64,000 bases of DNA from Silurus meridionalis (lineage: Eukaryota > Chordata > Actinopteri > Siluriformes > Siluridae). Of this stretch, positions 40,002 through 52,471 are shown piece after piece. Made by a program: the position numbers and the translations under genes. The stretch is from the NCBI RefSeq assembly GCF_014805685.1, contig NC_060909.1, positions 7,174,792 to 7,238,791 on the forward strand, given 5' to 3'. The stretch's first letter is position 1, and every line of letters begins with the position of its first letter. Under the pieces are notes generated by a model. That model was not told where the DNA came from. It saw only the letters and a list, made by a program, of their open reading frames with translations, and searched no databases.

Positions 40002-41335
40002 TCAGTCTTTTATGCTGGGCACGTTGTAAGAGTAATGCACTAAAGGTAAGCCGCGACTTTGACAGAAACACGCGCGTCCACACGCCTGTGCTTGCTCCGA
40101 GCTGTCCGATACGAAAGAGTCTCCCTCATCTGCGTATTCCGAGTGCACCGACAGAGTGCCGCAGTCTGCCCAGTCGCCCTCGAGACGCGAGCATGCAACC
40201 TCGCCCGCCGTCAGCGCCGGGCAACTATGCCACTTCACTAAATGTCTGCATGTGCAGGAGGAAGAGGAGGACGAGGAAGCGGATGAGGAAGAAGCTCTGG
40301 CTAGAAGAGCTGCCTCGCAGCGTTCGCACATGCCACATTCGTAGCCCAGTTCGCTCGAGACTCCACCTTCAACTGTCCCGCTCATACCTGCTGAACTGCC
40401 CCCGATGGCTTTCCCACCTCTCCCGAGTCGTATCCGCCCCCTTAGGCGGAGCCAGTCGTGTCGGAAGGCAGGGCTGAAGCAAACATACAGCACTGGGTTT
40501 AGGCAGGCAGACAAAGGAAAGAAGATCAGAGTAACTGATTTCGCCATGTCTGGGCTCCCGGCTGCACCCATTCCAGTCAGCAGTGGGGCAAACGAGAATG
40601 CTGCCACTGGGCAGAAGAAGATGCAGTTAGTAAAAATGAGCCACGCGACGTGCCGCACTGAACCTGCCTGCTCCGGATCGGCAAGCTGTGCACGGCCCAG
40701 ACCGCAGTAGAGCCTTGTGTATACCACGGCGCTCAACAGATACGCCAGGGTGTTCAGCAGCACCAGAGCCACAGTCACACCCAAGCCTGGCGCCAAAGCT
40801 CCAGAGAACGGCAGGCACAGCGGAGAACCCTCTACTGCTCCTTGATACAGGCTTAAAAATGCCACTCCAGCTGCCAATACACCCAGAATTCCTGCAGCCA
40901 GGCCAAACTTCCTTCTCTGACCCTTCCGGTCACAGCTCCTTAGTGCTCCCGCTTTACCCATCAGTGCTCGGACACTGAGGCTGCGCTCCACAGAGGCCAG
41001 AGGCAGCACCAGGACAGCCCACTCGGAGGAGAACATGGCCAGAACACTAAGTGCCTGGCACCCGGCACTTGTCTCCCACCACACGCCATAGGATGCGAAG
41101 GAGCCCCAGGTGGCGGCATCTAGAACTACCAGTGCAGTCAGGTAGAATCCGGTCAGCAGGTTGGAGGAGGCCAGGATGGCTACGAGGAGGCGGGTGGGTG
41201 AGAGTGGGCAGCTGCGTGGAGAAAGTGTGGCAGCCAGGACGAGGCAGTTAAACAGCAGAGCCACCAGGCAGATGAACCATATGGTCAGGCGAATCATCCA
41301 GCTGCCAAGCAGGTGGGCACATGGTTTAAATGCTC
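40002..41335 (-). CDS. lgr4: lgr4 exon 18 (seven-helix domain and cytoplasmic tail)
   Basis: 1334 bp, terminal coding exon with acceptor cctctctcag and stop TGA at 40002-40004. It encodes 444 residues from GAFKPC. Helix 1 is around [18 protein letters not shown], helix 3 ends ASVERSLSV (ERS in place of DRY, as is usual in LGR4), helix 6 holds [17 protein letters not shown], and helix 7 has the NPxxY-like NPVLYV. The tail keeps [21 protein letters not shown] and QACGRACF near the end. A serine-rich run interrupts the tail (see finding). Helices 1-2 differ clearly from mammalian LGR4, while helices 6-7 are close to it. The exon is noticeably more GC-rich than its surroundings. Confidence 0.96.
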
Positions 41336-42913
41336 CTGAGAGAGGAAACACAAACAGAGCTAAATGTTAGCTACAACACAGCAAAATTAACTTGAATATG
41401 GAATACTTGGATATAAGGCTGTGTTTTACAAGCGATCATTTGTGTAATGGTTTGTTTGGAAATCAGGGCTTAATGTGTGTCACCTGCACCTCACAGATTT
41501 TTAGTGATGGTCCATACAACTCTAAATAAAACCATTATATTGCCCTTCTGTTAGCATAATTCATCACCTTGACCCTAAACTTATTAAGAGAAAATTGACT
41601 CTAAGCAGATGTGTTACCTCAGACACCGTTAGAAAAGAATTATGACTATGCCATGAGAGCTTCCCCTAACATTTTTGGCTGTATTTGTGCACTTAACTAG
41701 CTAACTAGCATTTTTAGTCAGTTAAGTTTCCAAGCAATCAAAACATAGCATTTACCTGCAATTTGAACCCCTATATTGTTTTTTCATTTTGGCATGTATG
41801 TGTGTGTATCATCCATTAATATACTTTAATAATGTGTCCCTGTGAACACCTAGAACAGTCTTAAGTTTAGCTGAGGCAAAACGTAAACCCATTATATGCC
41901 AAATATGGAAAAACTAAAGCAGTCATGTTTATAATCAGGAGCAAAATACGAACTACGTGCCATGAATCACATTTAATGCCTGTGCTGCAGTTCGACTTTT
42001 AGCCAAGCCTGGTACAAATTTCCCGAGATATAGTTGCATCAATGTTCAAATGTGGCTATTTAATGGAAGCCCAATTTCCACAAAGGTACATTAAGCAGAT
42101 GAATGTATGTGCAACACTGAACCATTTTACTGATATTATATCTCAACATCCGCTGATATTTTATAAATATATTATTCCAAAAATGATATATAATTCTAAC
42201 TATGTTTATATAAATAATATATATTTGGCTGAAGTCTAGAAGAGTGAATAAACTAAACTCCATGAGAAAAAAAACAGTTTTCTGCGGAATAAAAATACAT
42301 GTCTGACGTCTGCTTTAGTCTGAATTGGATAGGGGTCAAGCACAAAGCATTTGTATTGTCATACACTCTAGCAAAAGCGTATATGTGTATATGAGCTGCA
42401 TTTTAAAAACAAGTTTAAAATATTTATTCGAGCTGACGTTATTTCTTTAGTTGATTAGTTTTATTTGAGGCAACCGTGTTTCTTTAAAATATGCGGTAAA
42501 TAATATTGTTAATACACATTTGTAGAAATGGATATGACCGATAAATTAACAGTAGTCCAGATTTAAATTGTCACAGTGTCCTTATCCAGGGACCAGGTAA
42601 AGGTTTGATATGTAAATGTATAAAGAATATTAAATAATGATGAATTATGAATCCACATAATGAAGAAAAGATTCATGTTCCTTTTTGTTGCTAGTGTGTA
42701 CTGCCCTAGCATTCATTATTGCTCTTTTATTACATTACATTAGTACTTTAGGGGACAGTTAATTAACACACACGGCTAACAGCCTGAAAAACGATGGATA
42801 TCAGTGTTGAATAAATGTATGCTGAATAATTTACTATTAAGTTTGTTTACTGACCTGGGGAAGGAGAACAGTGCATAAGCAGTGGGGATCTCTCCATCTC
42901 CTCAACTACACCG

Positions 42914-42957
<44 letters not shown>

Positions 42958-43232
42958 GCAAACACGCACAGAAGGGACAAGCAAACATCATTTTAAACAA
43001 CTCACAGACAACTTCTGGCACGTAAACTTAAACTCTGAAGGACAAATCTGTCCACTATGCACATGAGGCAGTGAGGCATTAAGTCAGAACTAAAAGAGAT
43101 AAAAGTAATAGTGTGGATCTGAAGTGTGTCATACCCGTGCCTTTTCTCTTCTCCTCTCTTTCCAGAGAACCCGGTGTGTCATCACAGGCAATAAAAGCAC
43201 AGCATTGATATGCATATGGCACTGATATAGAC

Positions 43233-43290
<58 letters not shown>

Positions 43291-44456
43291 CACCTTAAAG
43301 AGAGAATTCACCTTAAACTGAAGTTTCAACGTTTGAAATTGTCCTTCTATGTGTGTCGTTAGTGTAATCAAAGCTGACCTCAGATCAAGGATGAAATTAT
43401 GAACACATTATTCAAACCTAAATGAAGTGGGACATGAAGAGCTCTGAATGACATGCAATTAGTCACGGCTACTTGGCTCGGCTCACCTGAGCTTAGGAAG
43501 GCCGGCAGCGCTCAGGCTGTTCCTCATGTTCACGTTGCCTGTCAGCTTGAGTTGGTTCAGTGCGATTAGGCCGGCTGTAGGTATACTGGCTAAAAGATTC
43601 ATGCTCAGATCCCTGGACAAAAGAAACAGAAAAAGAAAATACACACATTTTTATTTTGAAATTCTGCATTATAACCAAAAATATGCATTCTTAATACATT
43701 GGGGTAAAAATTGTATACCTCTTCCTTTTTTTTTTGGTAAAAAAAAATGTATATTAAGATACAAAATGCAGTTTTAAATGACTTTCATTTATTAAGGTAA
43801 AAAAAGCTGTTCAATCCTGCCTGGCCCCATGGTAAAAAGTAATTATCCATTAATAAAGAAAACCTGGAACAGTGGTGAACCTTTCCAGGAGTGATCAGCC
43901 GACCAAAATTACTCCAACAGAGCAACCACCGCTCATCCAGGAGCTCAATAAAGAATTCAGAGTAACATCTAAAGTACTACAGCCCTAACCCCAGTTAAGG
44001 TTCAAGATTCAGCAATAAGTAGGATACTGGGCAAAAATGGAATCCATTAAAGATGTATATTATATTAAAAATTAAAGCCACTGCTGACCAAGAAAATCCT
44101 ACACAGGCTGGTCTCACATTTGCCAAAAAACATCTCGATTATCCTCAAGACTTTTGGGAAAATATTCTTTGGACTGATGAGAAAAAAATGTAACTGCTTA
44201 GAAGGAGTGTACCCTGTTACATCAGAGGTAAAACTAGCACAGCTTTTCATAAAAAGAACATCAATCATGGTGGTGGTAGCGTGATGGTCTGGGGATGATC
44301 ATTTAAAAACTGCACTTTGTATTTATCTTTGTAGTTATCTTGTGCAATAAAAAAAAATGCTTGATCAGCTGAATTATTGTAATAAATATGCAAAAAGAAA
44401 ATCATGAAGGTAATACATTTTAACAGCACTGTAAATATTTACTTCAGCACTATAAT

Positions 44457-44503
<47 letters not shown>

Positions 44504-47254
44504 CACACCACAAATAAAATCCTTATAAAAAATTTAAGATGCTTTTGGGTGCTTAAGAAATCTTTAAAACATTAGTATTAACTTTACTTTTCTGTTATAA
44601 AAAAAGCAAACAAACAATAAGAACTGCACTAAAAGCTCTACGCAAGGGAACGTTCTGGACTTACAGGCTGGTCAAAGCGCTGAGAGAGTGGAAGGCATCT
44701 GGATGGATGGATTTCAGCTTATTTCTGCTCAGGTCTCTAAACAGAGTTAAACGAACAGCAGATATTAGGACCTACAACTTTACAGTACATAGATTAAATA
44801 CAGATATTAGCTGAGCAGAGATCTTATCCAAACTGATTATTATATAATACAGTAAAGCTAGCCTATAACAGTACTGTATTAGAACACTGAGAGTTTTCAT
44901 GCATAATGTATTTGTGTAACATCGGTTTGTGTTGCTGAGCTGTTTCTACTGTTGCCGGTTACAAAAAAAGTTCAGTCACAAATAAACGTGAGTAGGCGGA
45001 GAGGCTTGACAAGGGGCGTGACATCCAAAATGTGGTATTTTCCAAGTCCTTTTTTGTCCAGAAATGCATTAAGGAACAGCCCTGCCTCTATTAAGAGCAG
45101 ACACAAGGCCAAAGTGTCGTTTTTTTCTTCTTCAGATTACTTACCATTATTTTTAGTGGCTTTGTTGATGTGCACTGTTTATGTCACACAAATGTTTAGT
45201 GGGTTGCAAAAACTTTAACAAAGTGAAATTCTGAAACTTTCAGTCATAGAGATGTTCCTGAATTTCCTTTTTTTTTGCTCAACACTAAGCAGAACCGCTT
45301 ACAGTTCGCAGCCATTTTGACAGCCAACAGCCGATTATAAACTGAATTGAATAGACCTAGAAAGACGTTTACACCTAACATTACCAAGCACCCTAGGTGA
45401 TTATGAAGTAAATGGAATGAGCTAAGTATAACTGTAAATGAATTTAAAGGCATCTCAAAGACGCATTTAGAGGTAATCGAGTATCCACATAGTCACATTA
45501 CATCTGTACTGTGAACACCAATACATCTGCACAGCCTGATCGACAGCGTCGCATCACTAACTGGAAACTCCAAGCTGGAGGCACCGTTCATCGCTACATT
45601 TCCCGAGCACAATTCTCACCCTGCACTCCTCGAATGAAATCAGCTGCTTTTGTTGTAGCTTCTTTTGTAATCTCACCTGCAGCTTATATCTAAGGTTTGC
45701 ATCAAACCAGGATTCCTGGTACCACACGGACATAACAAATGTGTGTCATCTGTCCACGCTTCACGCAGAAAAGACATATGAAATCCGAACACAAGTTCAG
45801 CTTTGTAAGGGAAAATCACCTTATATCCATTTTGCATGTAACTTTCCTCCAACTTGACTAATGTGTGACATGGACTGTGAAGAAAACAGCTGGCAAGATC
45901 TTAGACATCTTCATATAGAAGGATTGTTTTTACCACTGTGTTTGATGCATCACAGAGACAAGATTAACGCCTAGGCATAACTTATAAACTTATAACCTAA
46001 ATAAAAATGTCTATATTGCTTATGTGTATATGGATTCTTAAAATTTGGACGCAAAAGCATTTTACTGGCAGAACCATTTTGGTCAAAACCAAAATCTAAT
46101 TTTGGCAAAAACAGGAGCATCTGAGAGGTTTTTTACTAAATACTAACTAAACCCAAGTGTCTAAATTATTAAGAGTAATGGTGCCACTGTATAATAAATA
46201 AACAAATAAATAAATCAACAAACAAGTGTTCATTTCATTGAATAAAAAAGCAGAATGTGTATGTTCTTCTCTTCATAATGCACTCGGTCTCACTGCTCCC
46301 CATTTCACACCTGAGCCCCATTACACTTACTCTTGCATGTATTATAGCAGAGGTGCCCGAACTTTCTACAATGAAGGGCCAAATATCAAACCTGATTGAG
46401 GGCCATGGGCTAAAAATAAATGGTGAAGACAATAAATTATAGCAAACATTATATTAAAATGAAAGCTGTCATGGTTCCTATGATTTATGATTTCATGATA
46501 AAATAAATAAATAAATAAATAAAAACTAAATAAATAGAAAATCCTGTAATTTGCTCAAACCTAGAAACTTGTAGCACATTGAGAAATAATCCAATTTATT
46601 GTACAATAGAGTACAAATACAGGTAGTCCTAGAATTACAATTGTTCGACTTATAATTTTCCGATCTTACAATGACGACAGCGATACGACAAAATTGTACG
46701 AAATACGTATCAGTGTATATGCTGTATGATATGCTGGGATGCTGCCAGGATGTATGCATTGTAAGATGTCTTACTCTCGCCAGCGGTCGGAAGAGATCAG
46801 TTGTCTCGGTTTTCAGTGTGTAATTTTTTCTGTGTTTTTGGTGTTTCAAAGCCTAGTTTTAGCTCTTGTCTCTCTCCTTTTTATCGGCATCGCCAGACAC
46901 TGAAACGAAGCGTCCTCTGGTCCTAATTTTTTTTAAAAGCTGGTCCAAAAATTGCATTTATTTATATAGTGGGCCAAATCAAAGGTCACCTAAATTATCA
47001 CCTAAAATCTGACTCAACATGAGACATGAGAGATGGAGAAATCTGCTTCTCCTCAGCAGTGTTCCACACATCATTCACCAAGCTGTGAGTCAAACTACAA
47101 GTGATAAACTACAGGCTGAAAAACAAATAAGATGAGGAGCTCTTCCTGTCTCCTAATACTGTAAGAAATGAAAATGAATTACAGAACTCGCAGGTTCGTC
47201 AAGCCATGGAAGGTGTCTCGCTCTATCTGCTGGATGCGGTTCTGCTGTAGAGTT

Positions 47255-47308
<54 letters not shown>

Positions 47309-47490
47309 CAGAGAGATCAAGCTATTTAAACTCCTGCATTACAGAAAAACAGAGAGAAAGAGATAGCAGGCTACAGAGGACTATAGAGAGAATGAGAGAC
47401 GCTCACATGTCCTGAAGACTCACACAGCCCTGAAAGGAAGGCAGCTCTTCGATCTCGTTGTAGGAAAGATCTCTGTTAAAGATAAATGCG

Positions 47491-47531
<41 letters not shown>

Positions 47532-47646
47532 TATTACGAAAAAACGAAATATTTCACATTACACACAATTACACCCAGTCGATGTGTCCACCATTATTAG
47601 AACAAACATCCATACAAATAAAATTTGCAGCAGCCAAACAGAAGCT

Positions 47647-47735
<89 letters not shown>

Positions 47736-50702
47736 CTAGCTCTGACTGCCGTTCCTCAGGGAGGTCATTAGAGCTGAGTTTTTAACCTCCTAAAGCGGAC
47801 CACACCACACACTGCCTATTAGAATGATGTTCCCTAACATTGTGTGTGTGTGGACATGCAAGCAGAGGGTTTGATTACATGTGTGATTGGTACACTCTCG
47901 TCCAATCTAATAGGATCTTTGACATTTATTCACTTTTACTACTTATAGTTTTTGGATATTTTTAGTGCGAGTGTGTTCCATTCATTCTTTTGTTTTTCTC
48001 TGAGAGTAATTCAGGTCATGTGGGTTTTTAGTTCCCCTCCAATCACAATCACATCAATCTTAAAAGTAATGACATTATATAGCATTGAATCGTTTTTATT
48101 GGCTTACAATAAAACTCTGGCGTCGAGGGGGATGCCTTCACTGCCAACACATCTAGTCCTCCATGTAATCAACAAACCTACTAACAACTTTTTTGACTCA
48201 CTCTAACTATAAACTCACTCAACTCATAATCTAACTCTAACTATAATCTCACTTTAACTATATAATCTCACTTTAACTATAATCTCACTTTAACTATAAT
48301 CTCACTGTAACTATAATCTCACTTTAACTATATAATCTCACTTTAACTATAATCTCACTTTAACTATAATCTCACTCTAACTATAATCTCACTTTAACTA
48401 TAATCTCACTGTAACTATAATCTCACTGTAACTATAATCTCACTCTAACTATAATCTCACTTTAACTATAATCTCACTTTAACTATAATCTCACATTAAC
48501 TATAATTTCACTCTAACTATAATCTCACTTAAACTATAATCTCACTTTAACTATAATTTTACTCTAACTATAATCTCACTTTAACTATAATTTCACTCTA
48601 ACTATAATCTCACTATAATTATAATCTCATACTAACTACAATCTCACTTCGATTATAATCTCACACTACAATCTCACTGTAATTATAATCTCACACTAAC
48701 TACAATCTCACTCTATCATCTCACACTACAATCTCACTGTATTTATAATCTTACACTAACTACAATCTCACTACAATCTCACTGTAATTATAATCTCATA
48801 CTAACTACAATCTCACTGTAATTATAATCTCACACAAACTACAATCTCAATGTGATCTCACTCTAACTGTGTAACTGAAAACTGTAAGATGTACTGCTAT
48901 AGCAAAGTTAAGAGTTTGTATATTTACTGATGCTGGACATCACTGTCATTTCCTGAGTGTTTCTGACTGTTTTGCTGCACAATGTTTTTCTGTTCTAATT
49001 ATTATCTGAAGTAATTATTTATCAGTATTGCTGTACCTTCTGTTTGTCCGATTCATACTTAAAGACAAATGAAACATGGAACAGCTTTATATGAATCCCC
49101 AGATGCCTTAATAATAATAATAAAAAAAATATTTTCTACTACTTCCTCCTAAAAAAAAAAAAAAATCAGTGTTTGATCGCTCAGTGTTTTCTGTAGCGGT
49201 GTCCCACTACATCGCCTAATGAGTGTTAAAGCTTCGGAGTTTGTTTTGTAGACTGTGAACTACCAAAGTTTGTTGCATTTTTTCAACTGTTTCTCACGGA
49301 TGAGACGAGTTAAACGTGATCACTTTGAAATACTGTATTCTATATTAAATTTGGTCACATGCATGATGTAATGATTATAAGTCACTGATCCACCAGCAGT
49401 ATCTTTAACGAGGTCCCTTGCTGTTTATTTTGAAAGGCTTTAAATTTGTTAGCAGGCCTGATTGGATATAAATTGGAAAATTGACTTGGCCAGAGTTGTC
49501 CTTCCTCCTGTTTGTGGACTTGGCACTGTTTTTTTTTGTGGTGTTGTGTTACTGTTTTCCCTTAATTAGTGTTAAAAAGTTTTGTAAACCCATAGGCTGG
49601 TATTGTGAAAGTACTTTGGGTGGGCATTTTTATAAAAACAGCAAGTGTATAGGTTGCCATGTACAGACAAATCCATATGTGGTGCCATTTTATTGGCCAT
49701 TTCATTATACCACCTCAGCAATTTACGTTTACAATTACATATTTTTATGTGTTCCTCTTATATACTATAGCAATTTTACAACTTATTTTCTTTACTTATT
49801 AAACAAATCGCTAGTTGCCATGTATTGCAAAATCCGTACCAAATATGTATTGTATCTATCTATAGTATACTAGCTGTATATTGGTTGAAATTGTTAGACA
49901 ATTCTCATTAATATTTATATATTAATAATAGTAAGAAAAAAAACATGGTGGTTTGTAATGTATTGTTACTAATCCTATGCTGAATATTTTCCCACAACAC
50001 ACAACATATCCTGATGTGTTCTGTTCCTACAGCAATTTTTCAACACTTTTTTTTACTTAAAAAAGAAATCCCAAGTGACCATAAACGGCAAAATCCATGC
50101 CAAGTACCATTTTAATAGCATTAAATGTATATTGGTTGAAATTGTTAGACAATTTTCATTAATATTAATATATTCAAAACAGTTAGAAAATAAAATGATG
50201 TTTGTAATGTATTGTTTCTAACCCTGTCACGGATGAGGTTGCGAAAAATTTCCCGATAACGACATGTCCTGAAGGGTTCTGTTCCTACAGCAATTTTTCA
50301 ACTTACATTTTTTATATTTATATATATATTCACAGTTGCACATGATTTAGTCTCTGTGAGACTTTTTTATTCATTTACTTGTTAAACAGTACGCCTTTAT
50401 ATAAAACTGGAATCGTTAATGAATTGATGATAAAACGAGTAAAATTGTTTGCATCACGCTGCAGCATTGCACCCCGTCGTTGATTCGTTTCTTCTAACAG
50501 CATGCCTCTGAGTGTTTCATTGCTTACATAGCCATTAAGTGTCACTTCTGAGTCAGCTTTAATTACACCACCTCAGCAGTGTGACTGACACATTTACATG
50601 TTTTCTGATCTGTCGGATTCTACAAGCTGTAATCATTGGATCAGTGTTTGAATGATGGGTGTGCATGTTATGTAATTTAACGTCACTGCACTACTAATAG
50701 TG

Positions 50703-50736
<34 letters not shown>

Positions 50737-50795
50737 TGGGTGGTGCCACTGGGGTGGTGGAGAGGTTGGTTGTTTAGAGGTGAGGAGGGTGACAG

Positions 50796-50833
<38 letters not shown>

Positions 50834-50938
50834 CGATATTGCAAAAATGTAGTGTAACTTACAAAGTTCGGAGAACAGAAAGGTCCTCACACAGATCTGC
50901 AGGTACGGTTCTGATCTTAGTGCCTGTCAGAGTGCTGG

Positions 50939-50978
<40 letters not shown>

Positions 50979-51282
50979 ATAAACATTCACACGTTTATAC
51001 CATTTCAGTGTCTATTTACAGTGATGATAATCAGAAATCACAGGGTTATATCATATAAATGTACAGTAAAGCTCTGATTGGCTGGTTGCAGACTGAGAAT
51101 AAAAGAAAGAATGTTTTCAAAAACACTCCTACAAATGATAATTCCAGTTGTCGTTTCTCCTTTTTTGGACTGCAAAGCTTTATCTGTATACATGTTGGAG
51201 TGAAAAACTCACAGGCTCTCCAGATTCCCTGTTCCAGTCAGACTGGGGAAGTGCTGCATCTTACTTGCGCCACGCAGCATCC

Positions 51283-51335
<53 letters not shown>

Positions 51336-52431
51336 TATTATTATTTCAATAATGATCACACTCTGGTTCCTCTCAATGTTTCTTCCTCATACCTTCCTTG
51401 CACACAGTCGCCCCAGGCTGCTCATCGGGGAGAAATACACATAATTCCCTTCATTTCTAATGTTCTGTGAAGCTGCTTTGAGACAATGTCCACTGTCAAA
51501 ACATTTTTGTTGCATAAACTAACTGAATCGGTTTATGATTCGATTATTTAAAGTGTTCACTATACAGGTCCCTGTAAATGAGCTGAGTCTATGATGGAAC
51601 GTGTTAGAACGTGGGCATTAATAAGAGCTATTCGGAACTGCTATCAGAGCTACTGATACAGCAGTGAGTTCTGATCCACTGACGTATTTCCTACATCATC
51701 ACTGGGTTGTTTCACCATGTGTCTGTGCTTGCCAGGTAAAATTAGTCTGAAACGCTTAGTACAGTATTAGTGACATCATCTGTGTCATGACAAACAGTAC
51801 AGTTTATATAGAGGAAACTTTCAGACTTAAACTCTGAGCGTTGAAAAAAGAAGAGACACCAATTCAACCTAAAAACACCTCATTATCTGACCAATCAAAT
51901 TCATTCAATTCAATATCTGACTAATCAGAATCAAGAATCCAGCAGTCATGTGATTTAGCAGGAAAGATGTAGAATTAGTTGTATTGTAGAAGAAAGCATA
52001 AGAAATAGAAATCTGGCATACAATCATATGTATCCAGACTACGATGTAAAAATTATAGATTTTTTTTTTTTTATTCTTTTGATTATTTCTATTTTAGTGT
52101 TCTCTAAACCCGATTAGTCACTGGCAATGCTTTCACAGCCTTTCTCACCGGAAAGCTTAAGCCAGACCGATTCTAAATGCGAATAAGTGTTCAAAGGAAA
52201 GAAGTATAACATTCTAATCTGCAGATTGTTTTTTTTTTTTCTTTTTTTTTTCTTTTTTTATTTATTAGAACTTCGGATATTCTGATTAACGTCAAAATAT
52301 TTCATGGTATTGATGCGGAGATGCAGCGGATAATCTTCAGTGAAATGCAAACTCACAGCGAGTGCAGGTCTGATAGGTTCTGGAAAGCCGACCTTCCCAC
52401 GAAGGAGAGAGGGTTGTCATAGAGATGACTG

Positions 52432-52471
<40 letters not shown>

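Noticed and set aside
40059..41370. Plus-strand ORFs rich in Arg, Pro and Ser
   Set aside because: They lie opposite the GC-rich lgr4 exon 18 and have no domain features.
45511..45693. 60-residue plus-strand ORF
   Set aside because: The translation looks less random than most but shows no domain and lies antisense within an lgr4 intron; not enough to call a gene.
48196..48869. CRISPR-like array
   Set aside because: Units are contiguous with no unique spacers; it is a vertebrate minisatellite.
49481..49873. 130-residue plus-strand ORF with hydrophobic stretches
   Set aside because: Partly inside a tandem duplication within an lgr4 intron; the hydrophobicity follows from T-rich sequence.
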